A stretch of 64,000 nt of DNA from NCBI GenBank assembly GCA_964429695.1, contig CAYSCS010000003.1, forward strand, positions 8,431-72,430. The letters are read 5' to 3'. The notes beneath the pieces were generated by a model, which searched no databases, had not been told where the DNA came from, and saw only the letters and a list, made by a program, of their open reading frames with translations. The position numbers and the translations under genes were made by a program. This document shows, piece after piece, positions 1-9,534 of this stretch; the stretch's first letter is position 1, and each line of letters begins with the position of its first letter. The stretch is from CAYSCS01 sp964429695. Its GTDB lineage: Bacteria; Acidobacteriota; Aminicenantia; Aminicenantales; Aminicenantaceae.

Positions 1-900
1 AAAATAATGGAAAAGAAGGAAGAAATCGAAGTGCTTACCGAACTTCTTGAAGAAGGCGAGAGCGTAGAACAAGAATTGAGGAAAGCATTAGACTCATTCA
101 CCGCAAAGCTTGAAGAGGCGGAAACCGAAACGCTTTTCTTCGAAGAAGATGACTCTCGAAATGCCATCCTTACCATCCATCCCGGCGCAGGAGGAACAGA
201 ATCTCAGGACTGGGCTCAGATGCTACTCAGAATGTATCTAAAATATGCTGAAAGAAAAGGTTTTAAAGCAGAAATCCTAGATTCTCTTCCAGGGGAGGAA
301 GCGGGTTTAAAGAGTGTAACAGTGCGCATAGAAGGAGATTATGCTTATGGTTATTTCAGCCAGGAAGTGGGAGTCCACCGTTTGGTCAGGATTTCACCCT
401 TTGACGCCAATCGAAGAAGGCACACCTCCTTTGCAGCAGTTTTCGTATATCCTGAAGTAGAAGAAGATATTGAGATTGAGATAAACCCAGAAGATTTGAG
501 GATAGATACTTTCAGGTCTTCTGGAAGAGGTGGGCAACATGTCAATGTCACTGACTCTGCAGTAAGGATTACTCATATTCCCACTGGGATTGTGGTTCAA
601 TGCCAGAACGAAAGGTCCCAACATAAAAATAAGGCATCGGCGATGAAGGTTCTCAAGGCTCGACTTTATGAACTTGAGAAGAAGAAGCAGCGAGAAAAAC
701 TCGAGAAGCTTGAGAATACAAAAACAGAAATCGGTTGGGGAAATCAGATTCGCTCTTACGTTCTTCACCCTTACCGGCTCATAAAAGACCTTAGGACAAA
801 GGTTGAGGTAAGCAATGTAGAAAGAGTTTTGGATGGTGACCTAGATGAGTTTACCAAAGCAGCTTTAAAGTTGAGGAAGGAAAAGAAGCCTTCTCCATGA
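1..900 (+). CDS. prfB: Peptide chain release factor 2, 5' end outside window
   Basis: Releases finished peptides from ribosomes at UGA and UAA stop codons. The class I release factor GGQ motif, which reaches the peptidyl transferase centre, lies at about residues 175-177 counted from the ATG at 7 (context [10 protein letters not shown]). The SPF motif of RF2-type stop-codon recognition is at about residues 130-132 ([11 protein letters not shown]). The reading frame is open to the left edge and a full RF2 is about 365 residues, so roughly the first 60-70 residues lie upstream; the ATG at 7 is probably internal. Any programmed frameshift near codon 25, common in RF2 genes, would be outside the window and cannot be judged. 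It runs convergently into mazG, 13 bp away. Confidence 0.95.
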   Translation, partial: KIMEKKEEIEVLTELLEEGESVEQELRKALDSFTAKLEEAETETLFFEEDDSRNAILTIHPGAGGTESQDWAQMLLRMYLKYAERKGFKAEILDSLPGEEAGLKSVTVRIEGDYAYGYFSQEVGVHRLVRISPFDANRRRHTSFAAVFVYPEVEEDIEIEINPEDLRIDTFRSSGRGGQHVNVTDSAVRITHIPTGIVVQCQNERSQHKNKASAMKVLKARLYELEKKKQREKLEKLENTKTEIGWGNQIRSYVLHPYRLIKDLRTKVEVSNVERVLDGDLDEFTKAALKLRKEKKPSP

Positions 901-913
901 TTCTTCAAAATTC

Positions 914-1708
914 CTATTCTTTAATTCTTTGCTTTGACTCCTGCCAAATCCTATCCATCAAGCTTGCATCTACTTCTTCAACATTCATCCCTCTTTGACG
1001 TATGATATCCTCCATCATCCTGAACCTACGGATAAATTTTTTTATTGCCCCCTTAAGGGCAATCTCCGGATTAACGCCGCAGAGTCGGGAGACGTTAGCC
1101 AAAGAGAAAAGTACATCCCCTATTTCTTGATAAACTGCTTTCTCATTCTTCTCTTCGAGAACCTTCTCCAACTCCATTAATTCCTCTTTAACCTTCTTGA
1201 AAGCCTGAGGGGCATCATCCCAGTCAAATCCACAGGATGAAGCCTTCAAGCCAACTTGAAAAGCCTCAAGAAGAGAAGGCAGATTTTTCACCATTCCATC
1301 AAATATGGAATGAATTTCTTTCTCTTCTTCTTTACGCTTCTGCCAATCTTTGGCCACCTCAGCAGGGGTCTTCTTCCTCTTTGATTTAGCGAAGACATAC
1401 GGATGTCGATTAACCATCTTTTGATTTACACCTTGAAGCACATCTGAAATCTCAAACCTTTTCTTTTCTTTAGAAATCTGGGCTAAAAAAACTAGCTCCA
1501 TCATCACATCCCCAATCTCTTCCTTGATCGCTCGTGGATCGTCTCTGATTATGGCTTCAGCTAATTCGTAAACTTCTTCTAAGAGATAATTCATTATCGA
1601 TTTTTCATCCTGAATTTTATCCCAAGGACAACCCTCTTCCCCCCTTAGCTCATCTAAAATCCTGACAAGTCTTACGAATTCCTTCTCTGTTTTCTGATTT
1701 TTATTCAT
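914..1708 (-). CDS. mazG: Nucleoside triphosphate pyrophosphohydrolase MazG
   Basis: Hydrolyses (d)NTPs to NMP and pyrophosphate, a house-cleaning role in the cytoplasm. The 264-residue protein has the usual tandem MazG arrangement. The first domain carries EEVYE (44-48) and EEIGD (63-67), the paired acidic motifs that bind magnesium. The second carries EELME (175-179) and QEIGD (194-198). The GCPWDKIQ signature near residue 26 is typical of full-length MazG. It is convergent with prfB and divergent from the DUF1844 gene, with an AT-rich intergenic stretch of 118 bp that presumably holds both promoters. Length and motifs fit the family well. Confidence 0.93.
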   Translation of the reverse strand: MNKNQKTEKEFVRLVRILDELRGEEGCPWDKIQDEKSIMNYLLEEVYELAEAIIRDDPRAIKEEIGDVMMELVFLAQISKEKKRFEISDVLQGVNQKMVNRHPYVFAKSKRKKTPAEVAKDWQKRKEEEKEIHSIFDGMVKNLPSLLEAFQVGLKASSCGFDWDDAPQAFKKVKEELMELEKVLEEKNEKAVYQEIGDVLFSLANVSRLCGVNPEIALKGAIKKFIRRFRMMEDIIRQRGMNVEEVDASLMDRIWQESKQRIKE

Positions 1709-1826
1709 CCTGATATACCTTGAATTAAATCAGGTAATATTGTAATATTTTTAATTAATCGTAAAAAGAACTAAATTCATTTCTCATTTAAACAAGCATC
1801 TCATCCAAAGCATCAGAGGAAAAGAA

Positions 1827-2147
1827 ATGCAAGAAAAAAATAAAGAGAACGAAGGAAAGACAGAAAAAGCAGAGGAAAAAGGACAGGTTCTTCCTCCCCT
1901 TGACTTTAGTTCCCTTGTCCTTCCCTTCTACACTCAAGCCTTGGTCTCTTTAGGAGTCATAATAAACCCAACTTCAAAAAAATTTGAGAAAAACTTGGAA
2001 CTTACCAAGAGGCTTATTGACCTCCTAGACCTTTTGAGAGAAAGGACGAAGGGAAACTTAAAAGAAGAAGAAGAAAAATTCTTGAGCTCATGTCTTCACC
2101 ATCTGAAGATGAGCTACATGCAAGAGGCGAATATAATCAAGTTGTGA
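1827..2147 (+). CDS. DUF1844 domain protein
   Basis: Small 106-residue protein of unknown function. After a charged Lys/Glu-rich N-terminal tail (about residues 1-22) comes the pattern LPPLDFSSLVLPFYTQALVS, then a helical segment with GVI-NP, which I recognise as the DUF1844 family. That family is common in Acidobacteriota and Deltaproteobacteria. The stop codon is 2 bp before the preferred ribF start, so the two genes are very likely co-transcribed. Family membership is fairly sure; no biochemical role is known to me. Confidence 0.75.
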   Translation: MQEKNKENEGKTEKAEEKGQVLPPLDFSSLVLPFYTQALVSLGVIINPTSKKFEKNLELTKRLIDLLDLLRERTKGNLKEEEEKFLSSCLHHLKMSYMQEANIIKL

Positions 2148-2149
2148 AG

Positions 2150-3079
2150 ATGGAAGTCATTAATGACCTCAAAACAATTACTCCTCTCAAGAAGAGCACT
2201 GCCCTCGCCATAGGGAATTTTGATGGAATTCACCTTGGGCATCAGAAAATCCTGAAGTTACTCCAAAAAGAATCCCGCAAGTTAGGCCTACTTCCTGCTG
2301 TTCTCACTTTTTCTCCTCATCCCGAAAAAGTGTTGGGCAATAAACCCATAAAGATGATTCAAACGCTTGAACAAAGATTAGAAGAAATCAGCAAATATGG
2401 GATAGAACTTGCAATCGTGGCCACTTTTGATAAGAGTTTCGCCCTTCTTTCTGCGGAAGAATTCATCCTGGAAACAGTCGCAAAAACACTTTCTGCTAGA
2501 GTCGTCGTTATCGGGGAAGATTTCAGATTCGGAAGAGACAGGGAAGGGGATATATCGCTCTTTAAATCCCTTTCTTCCACTCTCAATTTCAAGCTTCACG
2601 TTGTTTCTAGTGTAAAAAAGAATGGCACAGTAATCTCCAGCAGCCTAATCCGCACCCTGCTCGAAGAAGGAGAGGTCGAAAAGGCAAATTTTTTCCTGGG
2701 AAGGGCTTACCGAATAGATGGAAAAGTAATAAAAGGGAGCTCAAGAGGAAGGTCAATAGGATTCCCGACAGCTAACATCGAAAGCGAGAATGAAATCCTC
2801 CCTCCTGGAGTTTTTCTGACGACTGCGCAAATAAGAGGAAAACAATTCTCATCTTTGACGAATGTGGGAGAATGCCCTACCTTTGATAAGACAGGAATCA
2901 GAGTAGAAACTCATCTCTTAGATTTTGATAGAATCCTTTACGGAGAAAAAATAAGAATCGTCTTTTTGAAGAAAATAAGGAAAGAAATAGAATTTAAAGA
3001 CACAGAGGCTCTCAAAGCCCAGATTTCAGAGGACATCAAGAAAGCAAGGGCATTCTTCCATCGACACCAGGAAAAGTGA
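2150..3079 (+). CDS. ribF: Bifunctional riboflavin kinase / FAD synthetase
   Basis: Makes FMN and FAD from riboflavin. The N-terminal nucleotidyltransferase domain has GNFDGIHLGHQKIL near residues 22-35 and GEDFRFGRDREGD in the middle. The C-terminal flavokinase domain has GRAYRIDGKVIKG, GFPTANI and a VETHLLDF segment. The frame is open from an ATG at 2090, but that start overlaps the DUF1844 gene by 58 bp and adds 20 residues unlike the family. The ATG at 2150 gives about 309 residues, the normal RibF length, and begins 2 bp after the upstream stop, so I chose it. FAD supply is relevant here because the window encodes several flavoproteins. Confidence 0.93.
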   Translation: MEVINDLKTITPLKKSTALAIGNFDGIHLGHQKILKLLQKESRKLGLLPAVLTFSPHPEKVLGNKPIKMIQTLEQRLEEISKYGIELAIVATFDKSFALLSAEEFILETVAKTLSARVVVIGEDFRFGRDREGDISLFKSLSSTLNFKLHVVSSVKKNGTVISSSLIRTLLEEGEVEKANFFLGRAYRIDGKVIKGSSRGRSIGFPTANIESENEILPPGVFLTTAQIRGKQFSSLTNVGECPTFDKTGIRVETHLLDFDRILYGEKIRIVFLKKIRKEIEFKDTEALKAQISEDIKKARAFFHRHQEK

Positions 3080-3174
3080 AATTTAGCCAATTTCTTGACT
3101 TTTTCAAAGATATAATGCATGTTCTTAAAAGCATGTCTAAGCTTCAAAAAAATACTTAATCTCCGGAGCAATCG

Positions 3175-3729
3175 ATGAAAGAAAAAATTAAAGCAAGAGT
3201 AATGGATGGCTCTAAAATAAGAAGAGCGCTCCATCGGATGACGACTGAAATAATTGAGAGAAATCGAAACCTCAAGAACTTAGTCATAGTCGGAATCAGG
3301 ACAAGAGGGATTTACCTCGGAAAGAGAATTTCTAAGCTTATCAAAGAAATGGAAAATGTTGAGGTTCCGGTTGGAGTCCTGGACATAACTCTTTATAGAG
3401 ATGATTTCTCCGAGCTTGAAGCTCAACACATAGTCCAAAAGACAGAAATAAACTTCCCCATAGCCAAAAAAGATGTCCTCCTTGTGGACGATGTTCTTTT
3501 CACGGGGAGGACAATTCGCGCCGCTATGGACAGTCTCATTGACCTGGGAAGGCCTGATACAATCCAGCTTCTTGTTCTTATCGACCGTGGCCACCGTGAA
3601 CTTCCCATAAGAGCGGATTATGTGGGAAAATTTCTCCCTACCTCAAAGAGAGAGGTTGTTCAGGTGAAGCTTAAAGAAATAGATGGAAGTGACGAAGTCT
3701 TAATCACGGAGCCCGCAGGTCTGAAATAG
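3175..3729 (+). CDS. pyrR: Bifunctional pyr operon regulator / uracil phosphoribosyltransferase
   Basis: PyrR binds pyr mRNA in response to UMP in many bacteria and also converts uracil plus PRPP to UMP. The 184-residue protein carries the PRPP-binding loop [14 protein letters not shown] at about 100-113, [11 protein letters not shown] near 39-49 and LDITLYRDD near 69-77, all family hallmarks. It is the first gene of pyrR-pyrB-pyrC, with 10 bp to pyrB. The short leader (about 95 bp) has a TATAAT box at 3111-3116, but I do not see a convincing PyrR-binding loop with terminator, so attenuation by this protein is likely from family knowledge but not shown. Confidence 0.94.
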   Translation: MKEKIKARVMDGSKIRRALHRMTTEIIERNRNLKNLVIVGIRTRGIYLGKRISKLIKEMENVEVPVGVLDITLYRDDFSELEAQHIVQKTEINFPIAKKDVLLVDDVLFTGRTIRAAMDSLIDLGRPDTIQLLVLIDRGHRELPIRADYVGKFLPTSKREVVQVKLKEIDGSDEVLITEPAGLK

Positions 3730-3739
3730 GAGAGGAACC

Positions 3740-4678
3740 TTGAGCTTCAAACACAAACATCTCTTAGGAATTAAAGACCTTACCCCGCAAGACATCCTGA
3801 CCATCCTGGAAACAGCCGAATCCTTACATGAAATCTCAAAACGCGAAATTAAAAAAGTCCCCACACTAAGAGGAAAAACAATCATCAACCTCTTCTTCGA
3901 GCCCAGCACTCGAACCCGCAGTTCTTTTGAACTTGCTGCGAAGAGATTGAGTGCGGATATTGTGAATTTCAATCGCTCCGCAAGCTCAGTCGTCAAAGGA
4001 GAAAGCTTAAAAGACACTGTCTTGAACCTCGAAGCCATGAATCCAGATGCAATCGTCATCAGGCATTCTGCTTCAGGGGCTCCGCACTTCATAAGCTCAT
4101 TCTGCCGCTCGCATGTGATCAATGCCGGAGACGGCTCTCATGAACATCCCACTCAGGCACTCCTCGATGCCTTCACCATCAAACAAGAAAAGAAAACTCT
4201 GCAAGGCCTCAAAGTGGTCATAGTAGGAGACATTTTGCACAGCAGGGTAGCAAGATCAAATATCATGCTCCTAACCAAAGTGGGAACACAAGTCGTCCTC
4301 TGCGGCCCTCCATCTCTTCTTCCCCAGGCTTTTAAAAAATTCGGTGTGGATATAGAGTACAACCTAGATAGAGCTCTTGAGGAGGCAGATGTGGTCATGA
4401 TGCTTCGAATCCAGCTGGAAAGACAGAAAAAAAACTTCTTCCCTTCCATCCGCGAATACCGAAACCTCTACGGCTTGACCAAGGAAAGATTCAGAAAAGC
4501 CAAGAAAAACGCAATAATCATGCATCCCGGGCCGATAAATCGAGGGGTGGAAATTTCCACAGAACTTGCTGACTCTGCCAAGTCGGTAATCCTAAAGCAA
4601 GTGGAGAATGGGATTGCGGTGAGGATGGCTGTCCTGTATCTTTTATTAGGAGGAAAAGAGAGTGAGGCTCTTGATTAA
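3740..4678 (+). CDS. pyrB: Aspartate carbamoyltransferase catalytic subunit
   Basis: Condenses carbamoyl phosphate with aspartate in the second step of UMP synthesis. The 312-residue protein has the carbamoyl-phosphate motif [12 protein letters not shown] (STRTR at 56-60), an HPTQALLD segment near the middle and [10 protein letters not shown] near the C-terminus. The start is a TTG at 3740 preceded by AGGAGAGGA, a good ribosome binding site. The 3' end overlaps pyrC by 17 bp, indicating tight co-translation. No regulatory subunit gene is nearby, as usual for pyrR-type operons. Confidence 0.95.
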   Translation: MSFKHKHLLGIKDLTPQDILTILETAESLHEISKREIKKVPTLRGKTIINLFFEPSTRTRSSFELAAKRLSADIVNFNRSASSVVKGESLKDTVLNLEAMNPDAIVIRHSASGAPHFISSFCRSHVINAGDGSHEHPTQALLDAFTIKQEKKTLQGLKVVIVGDILHSRVARSNIMLLTKVGTQVVLCGPPSLLPQAFKKFGVDIEYNLDRALEEADVVMMLRIQLERQKKNFFPSIREYRNLYGLTKERFRKAKKNAIIMHPGPINRGVEISTELADSAKSVILKQVENGIAVRMAVLYLLLGGKESEALD

Positions 4679-5942
4679 AAATGGAAGAGTCATTGACCCT
4701 TCTTCAGGAATTGACGAAACCCTTGATATCCTCATCGACAGAGGAAAGATCGTAGAAATTAAACCAAAGATTGATAATCAAGAAGCAAAAATCATCGACG
4801 CTTCAAGGCTTGTCGTTTCACCTGGATTCATTGACATGCATACCCATCTGCGGGAACCGGGAGAAGAAGAAAAAGAGACGATTTACACTGGCTCTCAGGC
4901 TGCAGCTAGAGGAGGATTCACCTCGATCGCCTGTATGCCCAATACAAACCCTGTAAATGACAACCGCGGGGTAACAGAGTTCATAATCTCAGAGGCAAAG
5001 AAAAGAGCAGTGGTCAACATCTTCCCCATCGCAGCCGTGACCAAGGAACAAAAAGGAGAAGAGCTTATAGATATGGCAGATTTGGTTGAGGCTAATGCCA
5101 TAGCCTTTTCTGACGATGGTTTCCCTGTGAAGACCAGTCTCATCATGCGTCGTGCACTCGAATATTCAAAACTTCTAAACACATTAATCATCGACCACTG
5201 TGAAGACCGCAGTTTAAGCGAAGACGGTGTGATGAATGAAGGCTATTATTCCTATCTTTTGGGCTTAAGAGGCATACCTGATTCAGCAGAAGAAATCATA
5301 GTGGCACGCGACCTTATTTTAGCTGAGAAGACGGGTTCAAGGATTCACCTTGCCCACTTAAGCGTCAAAGGCGCTGTTGAGCTTCTCAGAGAAGCTAAGA
5401 AGAGAAGAGTCAAGGTAACGGCAGAAGTAACCCCCCATCATCTCATTCTGGATGACTCTTCCCTCCAGACCTACGATACCAACCTAAAAGTTAATCCCCC
5501 TCTTAGGTCAAAAGATGATGTAAAAGCCCTCTTGGAAGCTGTGAAAGATGGAACCATAGATGTAATTGCTACAGACCATGCACCCCATACAGAGGATGAG
5601 AAGGCTGTGGAATTTGACCAAGCTCCATTCGGAATAAATGGCCTCGAAACTGCAGTTTCCCTTCTTTTAGATAGATTGGTAAACAAAAATGTGATTCCTC
5701 TTTCAAAATTCATCGAAATGATAGCCACAAAACCTGCTGAAATATTGGGTTTAGAGAATAAAGGGAAAATAAGAGTGGGAGCAGATGCAGATTTGACAAT
5801 CCTCAATCTCCACAAGGAAATAGTAATTGACATAACAAAATTCAAATCAAAGAGTAGAAACAACCCCTTCCACGGCTGGAAATTGAAAGGAGCCCCTACA
5901 ATGACCATCGTGGGAGGGAAGATTGTCTATTCCTCTCTTTAA
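4662..5942 (+). CDS. pyrC: Dihydroorotase
   Basis: Cyclises carbamoyl aspartate to dihydroorotate. This is a type I, about 426-residue dihydroorotase. The metal-binding His-x-His lies at H60 and H62 ([10 protein letters not shown]), with further ligands in IIDHCED and HLAHLS and the catalytic aspartate in ATDHAPHT. The start is a GTG at 4662 inside the end of pyrB. It closes the visible pyr operon; carA, carB, pyrD, pyrF and pyrE are not in the window. The rnc gene follows after only 5 bp, so transcription probably continues. Confidence 0.94.
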   Translation: MRLLIKNGRVIDPSSGIDETLDILIDRGKIVEIKPKIDNQEAKIIDASRLVVSPGFIDMHTHLREPGEEEKETIYTGSQAAARGGFTSIACMPNTNPVNDNRGVTEFIISEAKKRAVVNIFPIAAVTKEQKGEELIDMADLVEANAIAFSDDGFPVKTSLIMRRALEYSKLLNTLIIDHCEDRSLSEDGVMNEGYYSYLLGLRGIPDSAEEIIVARDLILAEKTGSRIHLAHLSVKGAVELLREAKKRRVKVTAEVTPHHLILDDSSLQTYDTNLKVNPPLRSKDDVKALLEAVKDGTIDVIATDHAPHTEDEKAVEFDQAPFGINGLETAVSLLLDRLVNKNVIPLSKFIEMIATKPAEILGLENKGKIRVGADADLTILNLHKEIVIDITKFKSKSRNNPFHGWKLKGAPTMTIVGGKIVYSSL

Positions 5943-5947
5943 TCTAA

Positions 5948-6688
5948 ATGAAGATAAAAATCCCGCAGATTGAAAAAAAAATAGGCCATATTTTCAAAGA
6001 CAAGATGCTTCTTAAGACCGCACTCACTCACAGGTCTTATGCTCATGAATCCAAGAAAAATACCCCGGAAAATGAAACCCTAGAGTTTCTCGGAGATTCT
6101 GTGGTAGGCTTCCTTATTGCCGATTTTCTTTACAGGAACTACACCGCACTCCCGGAAGGAGAGCTTTCAAAACTCAAATCAACCGCTGCCAGCACCTCCT
6201 CTCTAGCCTCCTTCGCAAGAAAGATTGGCCTCGATAAAAGAATAATCTTGGGCAAGGGAGAAGAAAAAAGCGGCGGAAGAAAAAAAGAAACAATTCTTGC
6301 CGGAGCTTTTGAAGCACTTGTGGCTGCTTTATATTTAGATGCAGGGTTAAATGCGGCTCAGGACTTCTTTCTGCCCCTTCTTAAATCTCTGTTTAAAAAA
6401 GTGGATGTTCAAAAATTCATCATAAGCGATTATAAATCCGCCCTCCAAGAACATTACCAGAGGCAAAGCTTACCTTCTCCAGTGTATAAGACAATAAAAA
6501 TAGAAGGGCCAGAGCATAAAAAAAGTTTTGTCATCAAAGTCATTTCCGGAGATGAAACCCTTGCCGTGGCGAAAAGTCATTCAAAAAAAAGTGCCGAGCA
6601 AAAAGCAGCTCAGAAGGCCCTCAAAAAGATCTTAGGAAAAAGGATGAAATCTCTCACACCAGAAACATTTTTCCTTCAAAAAAAATGA
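5948..6688 (+). CDS. rnc: Ribonuclease III
   Basis: Cleaves double-stranded RNA in rRNA and mRNA processing. The N-terminal catalytic domain has the signature ETLEFLGDSVVGFL at about 43-56, with the acidic cluster for magnesium, and a later GAFEALVAALYLD motif. A double-stranded RNA binding domain occupies about residues 155-228 (DYKSALQEHYQR through KSAEQKAAQKALKK). The length of 246 residues is normal. It sits 5 bp after pyrC and overlaps the next gene by 4 bp, so it is part of the same run of genes. Confidence 0.95.
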   Translation: MKIKIPQIEKKIGHIFKDKMLLKTALTHRSYAHESKKNTPENETLEFLGDSVVGFLIADFLYRNYTALPEGELSKLKSTAASTSSLASFARKIGLDKRIILGKGEEKSGGRKKETILAGAFEALVAALYLDAGLNAAQDFFLPLLKSLFKKVDVQKFIISDYKSALQEHYQRQSLPSPVYKTIKIEGPEHKKSFVIKVISGDETLAVAKSHSKKSAEQKAAQKALKKILGKRMKSLTPETFFLQKK

Positions 6689-7023
6689 TTGAATCTTATG
6701 AATTTGGCAAGATAAAAATCAAAGGAGAAACCTTCACCCAAGACCTCATCATTTTCCCTGAGAAAATAAATCCTTCTTGGTGGCGAAAATCCGGACACAG
6801 AGTAAGCCTTCAGGACCTGGATGAGGTATTCGCTCAAGAACCCGAAATCCTCATCATTGGAACAGGATATGCCTCGCTGATGAAAGTAGATGAAGAGGTG
6901 AAAAAATGTGCCCAGAGAAAGGGAATAACCTTGATAGTAGAAAATACCAGGAAGGCGGTGAAAATCTTTAATGACCTTCACTCCAAGAAAAGGGTAATCG
7001 CTGCATTTCACCTCACCTGTTGA
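6685..7023 (+). CDS. Mth938-like domain protein
   Basis: A 112-residue protein resembling the Mth938/NDUFAF3-like fold family, typified by a core with ILIIGTGYASLMKVDEEV and an N-terminal SYEFGKIKIKGETFTQDLII. The family is widespread and in mitochondria includes a complex I assembly factor, but its bacterial role is unknown. The ATG overlaps the end of rnc by 4 bp, a sign of translational coupling. No catalytic residues are evident to me. Confidence 0.75.
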   Translation: MIESYEFGKIKIKGETFTQDLIIFPEKINPSWWRKSGHRVSLQDLDEVFAQEPEILIIGTGYASLMKVDEEVKKCAQRKGITLIVENTRKAVKIFNDLHSKKRVIAAFHLTC

Positions 7024-7096
7024 ATTGCTACTTTTCATTTCCGTAGAGAAAAGATAAAATTAAGCACTAATAAAATACTGAATCTGCAGGTGCTAA

Positions 7097-7744
7097 TTGA
7101 AAAAATGTGTTAGATGTAAGAAAAGGAAAGGGAAACGTTATTGTCCTGCACTTAGGGAAACGCTGTGTAGCCTCTGCTGCGGTCTTCTCAGGGAAAAAAA
7201 GATTCACTGTCCTCCAGGATGCTTGTATCTCGCCCAGCATAAGTCTTACCAAGAAAAAAAGTCAATGGAAAAAAATCCTGATATTTCTTCCTGGGAGGAT
7301 TTCAGGAAAGATGACATTTTGAAGGATGAAAGGATGGCTTGGCTAGCTCTCCACATCGAAATTCCTCTGGGAATTTATGCAGCAAAAAAAGAATCCTTCA
7401 CAGACAAAGATGCTCTTTTAGCCTTGAATTATGCAAAGGAAAAACTTCAGAAGGAAAAGAGCCTCATCCTGCTTTCCAGTGAAGAATCACAACCAAAGAA
7501 CGAAATTGGAGAGGAGATTCTGCGGAGCATGGAAAACTGTAGCTTCCAAAGAAACATAATCATTCCCGGAGAATCTCCTGGCTACAGAAAAGAGGAAAAA
7601 ATCAAATGCTTGGAAAGAATAATACTTTCTCTGAAATTCTCAGCGAGGAAAAACCTGGAGGAAAGAAACTACCTGGAATCTCTCCTTGAAAGAATCGAAA
7701 AATTAAGGGAATTTTCAAAAAAAGGAAAAATATTGATTACTTGA
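7097..7744 (+). CDS. Cysteine-rich N-terminal protein of unknown function
   Basis: 215 residues starting at a TTG. The first 45 residues hold nine cysteines and hint at a zinc-binding module: CVRC, then a Cys in RYCPAL, then CSLCC, then CPPGC. The rest is mostly charged and helical, with no motif I recognise. It includes ALHIEIPLGIYAAKK near the middle and a Lys/Glu-rich C-terminal helix. No signal peptide or membrane segment is visible, so it is probably cytoplasmic. It is convergent with the downstream permease gene. A structural or regulatory zinc protein is plausible, but I cannot assign a function. Confidence 0.6.
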   Translation: MKKCVRCKKRKGKRYCPALRETLCSLCCGLLREKKIHCPPGCLYLAQHKSYQEKKSMEKNPDISSWEDFRKDDILKDERMAWLALHIEIPLGIYAAKKESFTDKDALLALNYAKEKLQKEKSLILLSSEESQPKNEIGEEILRSMENCSFQRNIIIPGESPGYRKEEKIKCLERIILSLKFSARKNLEERNYLESLLERIEKLREFSKKGKILIT

Positions 7745-7773
7745 TAAAATAGATTGAAGAATCATTCCCTACC

Positions 7774-8796
7774 TTATTCTTTGCTGATGAGCACCGCTAC
7801 AAAATTGAGGGAAGGAATATTACTACAGATTATTTTTATGATAGAGGTAATCGGGACGGCAAGGACCATTCCAGGAAGACCCCAAAGCCAGCCCCAGAAA
7901 AAAAGAGAGAAGAGAACGGCAAGCGGGCTCAGTCCCAATCCCTCTCCCATGACCCTGGGCTCTACAAGACTGCCGAGAATCACCTGAATCGCACTCAGAA
8001 TGATGAGTATCCATAAGGCCGGCCACGCGCTTCCAAACTGAAAAAGTGCCATGGTCGAAGGTAAAATAGTAGCCACTATCGAGCCGATATTGGGAATATA
8101 GTTCAGAATAAAGGTGAAAAAGCCAAAGACCAAGGCAAAATCAACTCTAAAGGCAGCAAGCACAGCAAAGGCTAATCCCCCTGTTATCAGGCTTATCACA
8201 GTTTTTATGGCGAGATATCTCTGAATCTGATTGTCTATTTTTTGAATGATATCCAAGATTTTCTTTCCCCTTGGGTCAGGGAAAGAGGTCTTTACCTTGG
8301 AAAGAATTTTTCCTCTTCCAGCTAAGATGAAGATGAGGAACACGAAGATCAAAAATAAATTAGAGATGAAGGAGAAGAAGGGACCGAGCGAAGAGAGGAG
8401 AAAGTTTGCCATCTTATTGAAATTAATTTGCTTTGTCCAATCAAACGGCTCTCCTTCAAGCCGATGAGAACCAATCTTTTCCTGAAGAAGGTTCAGAATA
8501 GAATTTAATTTTTCTCCGTAGCCCGAAAGGTCCGAAGCAAATGCCTTCCCGCTTGAATAAAAAAGAGCCCCCAAAAGATAGCTTATGAAAAAAGATGCAA
8601 TGAGAATAAAGGCGATGGAAATGGTTTTAGGAACCTTATAACGGGTTAAGAACACGAGAATCGGCGAAAGGATGAAAGAGAGAAAGATAGCCAAGAAAAA
8701 GGGAAAAAGCACGGGCTTAGCCACGCGAAGCACAACCCCAGAGATGAAGATGACGATTATGACCAAAGAAGAAGTTATTACTTTATTATCTTGCAT
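7774..8796 (-). CDS. AI-2E family transporter (PerM-type permease)
   Basis: A 340-residue integral membrane protein. It has paired N-terminal hydrophobic helices (about 8-30 and 32-60), a long extracytoplasmic segment, and a C-terminal membrane bundle ending in the family's conserved stretch SLVEPRVMGEGLGLSPLAVL followed by FWGWLWGLPGMVLAVP. That layout is the AI-2E/PerM/TqsA family, whose members export diverse small molecules or act as sodium/proton antiporters. The substrate cannot be predicted. It is transcribed away from the signalling island. Confidence 0.87.
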   Translation of the reverse strand: MQDNKVITSSLVIIVIFISGVVLRVAKPVLFPFFLAIFLSFILSPILVFLTRYKVPKTISIAFILIASFFISYLLGALFYSSGKAFASDLSGYGEKLNSILNLLQEKIGSHRLEGEPFDWTKQINFNKMANFLLSSLGPFFSFISNLFLIFVFLIFILAGRGKILSKVKTSFPDPRGKKILDIIQKIDNQIQRYLAIKTVISLITGGLAFAVLAAFRVDFALVFGFFTFILNYIPNIGSIVATILPSTMALFQFGSAWPALWILIILSAIQVILGSLVEPRVMGEGLGLSPLAVLFSLFFWGWLWGLPGMVLAVPITSIIKIICSNIPSLNFVAVLISKE

Positions 8797-8924
8797 TCTA
8801 TCCTTTTTTTAATAAATATTACTACCTCTTCCAAGAGTAAGTCAAAAAATATCCCTTCTTCTGGCTAAAGATTTCCCCCTCAAAAGGTGAGGTCGAGAAG
8901 ATGAATATCACCCCATTTTTCACC

Positions 8925-8952
8925 CGCAAAGGCGATTGACCAATCCCTTGCG
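8925..8952 (+). other. Inverted repeat upstream of the signalling island
   Basis: CGCAAAGG and CCTTGCG flank an inner GATTG/CAATC pair, giving a nearly continuous hairpin or a dyad-symmetric protein site. It lies about 57 bp before the receiver gene at 9009 and is not followed by a T-run, so it is not a simple terminator. An operator or leader structure for the signalling genes is an inference. Confidence 0.4.
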
Positions 8953-9008
8953 AAACTTAAAATCAGAAAAGAAAATCATGAAGGGAATTTCTCTGAAAGG
9001 CTCATCGA

Positions 9009-9485
9009 ATGAAAAACAGCAAGGATAAGAACCGAATGAAAGTTCTTCTTGCCGAGGATGAAACCATTTCCTGCAAAGCCCTTGAAAAGGATATAAAAAA
9101 CTGGGGGTTTGAAGTCATTGCCACTCATGACGGAAAACAGGCGTGGGATACACTGCACAAGGAAGAGATCAGTATTGCCATCTTAGACTGGTTGATGCCT
9201 GGTATGAGTGGCATCGAGCTGTGTAAAAAAATTCGCAGGGAATATCCAAGGGATATCTACATCATTCTTTTAACCGGGAAGGATGAAGAAGATGATATCT
9301 CTCAAGGAATTGAGGCCGGTGCTGACGATTACATGACTAAACCATTCAGCTTCCTGGACTTAAAATTAAGACTCGAAAATGCTAGAAGAGAAGTCAAGCT
9401 AAAAGGAAGCAGGAAAATATGGAAAAACACATGCCCGTTGGAGGAGATTGAGAAAGTAAATTCGGGAAATAGTAAGGCACCTTAA
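9009..9485 (+). CDS. Single-domain response regulator
   Basis: A 158-residue receiver protein without a recognisable output domain. It has the acidic pocket (LLAEDE), the phosphoacceptor aspartate in AILDWLMPGMSGIEL, a conserved threonine in ILLTGKDEE and lysine in DYMTKPFSF. The C-terminal 35 residues are a basic tail. An internal ATG at 9036 could also be the start (MKVLLAED). It leads the CheR / hybrid kinase / GGDEF / HPt set and could be a shuttle or phosphate sink in that relay. Confidence 0.88.
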   Translation: MKNSKDKNRMKVLLAEDETISCKALEKDIKNWGFEVIATHDGKQAWDTLHKEEISIAILDWLMPGMSGIELCKKIRREYPRDIYIILLTGKDEEDDISQGIEAGADDYMTKPFSFLDLKLRLENARREVKLKGSRKIWKNTCPLEEIEKVNSGNSKAP

Positions 9486-9534
9486 GATGAGGCTAAAAAA
9501 CTAAATCTTTTGATGAAAAGAGGAACTCATCCCC

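Noticed and set aside
2090..2149. Longer ribF start at 2090
   Set aside because: It would overlap the DUF1844 gene by 58 bp and add 20 residues not typical of RibF; the ATG at 2150 fits length and spacing.
3080..3174. PyrR-dependent attenuator before pyrR
   Set aside because: Only a TATAAT box and an imperfect ATG/CAT-rich dyad are visible; no terminator stem with U-run or PyrR loop could be drawn. A TTGACT stands just 10 bp before the TATAAT, too close to be its -35 element.
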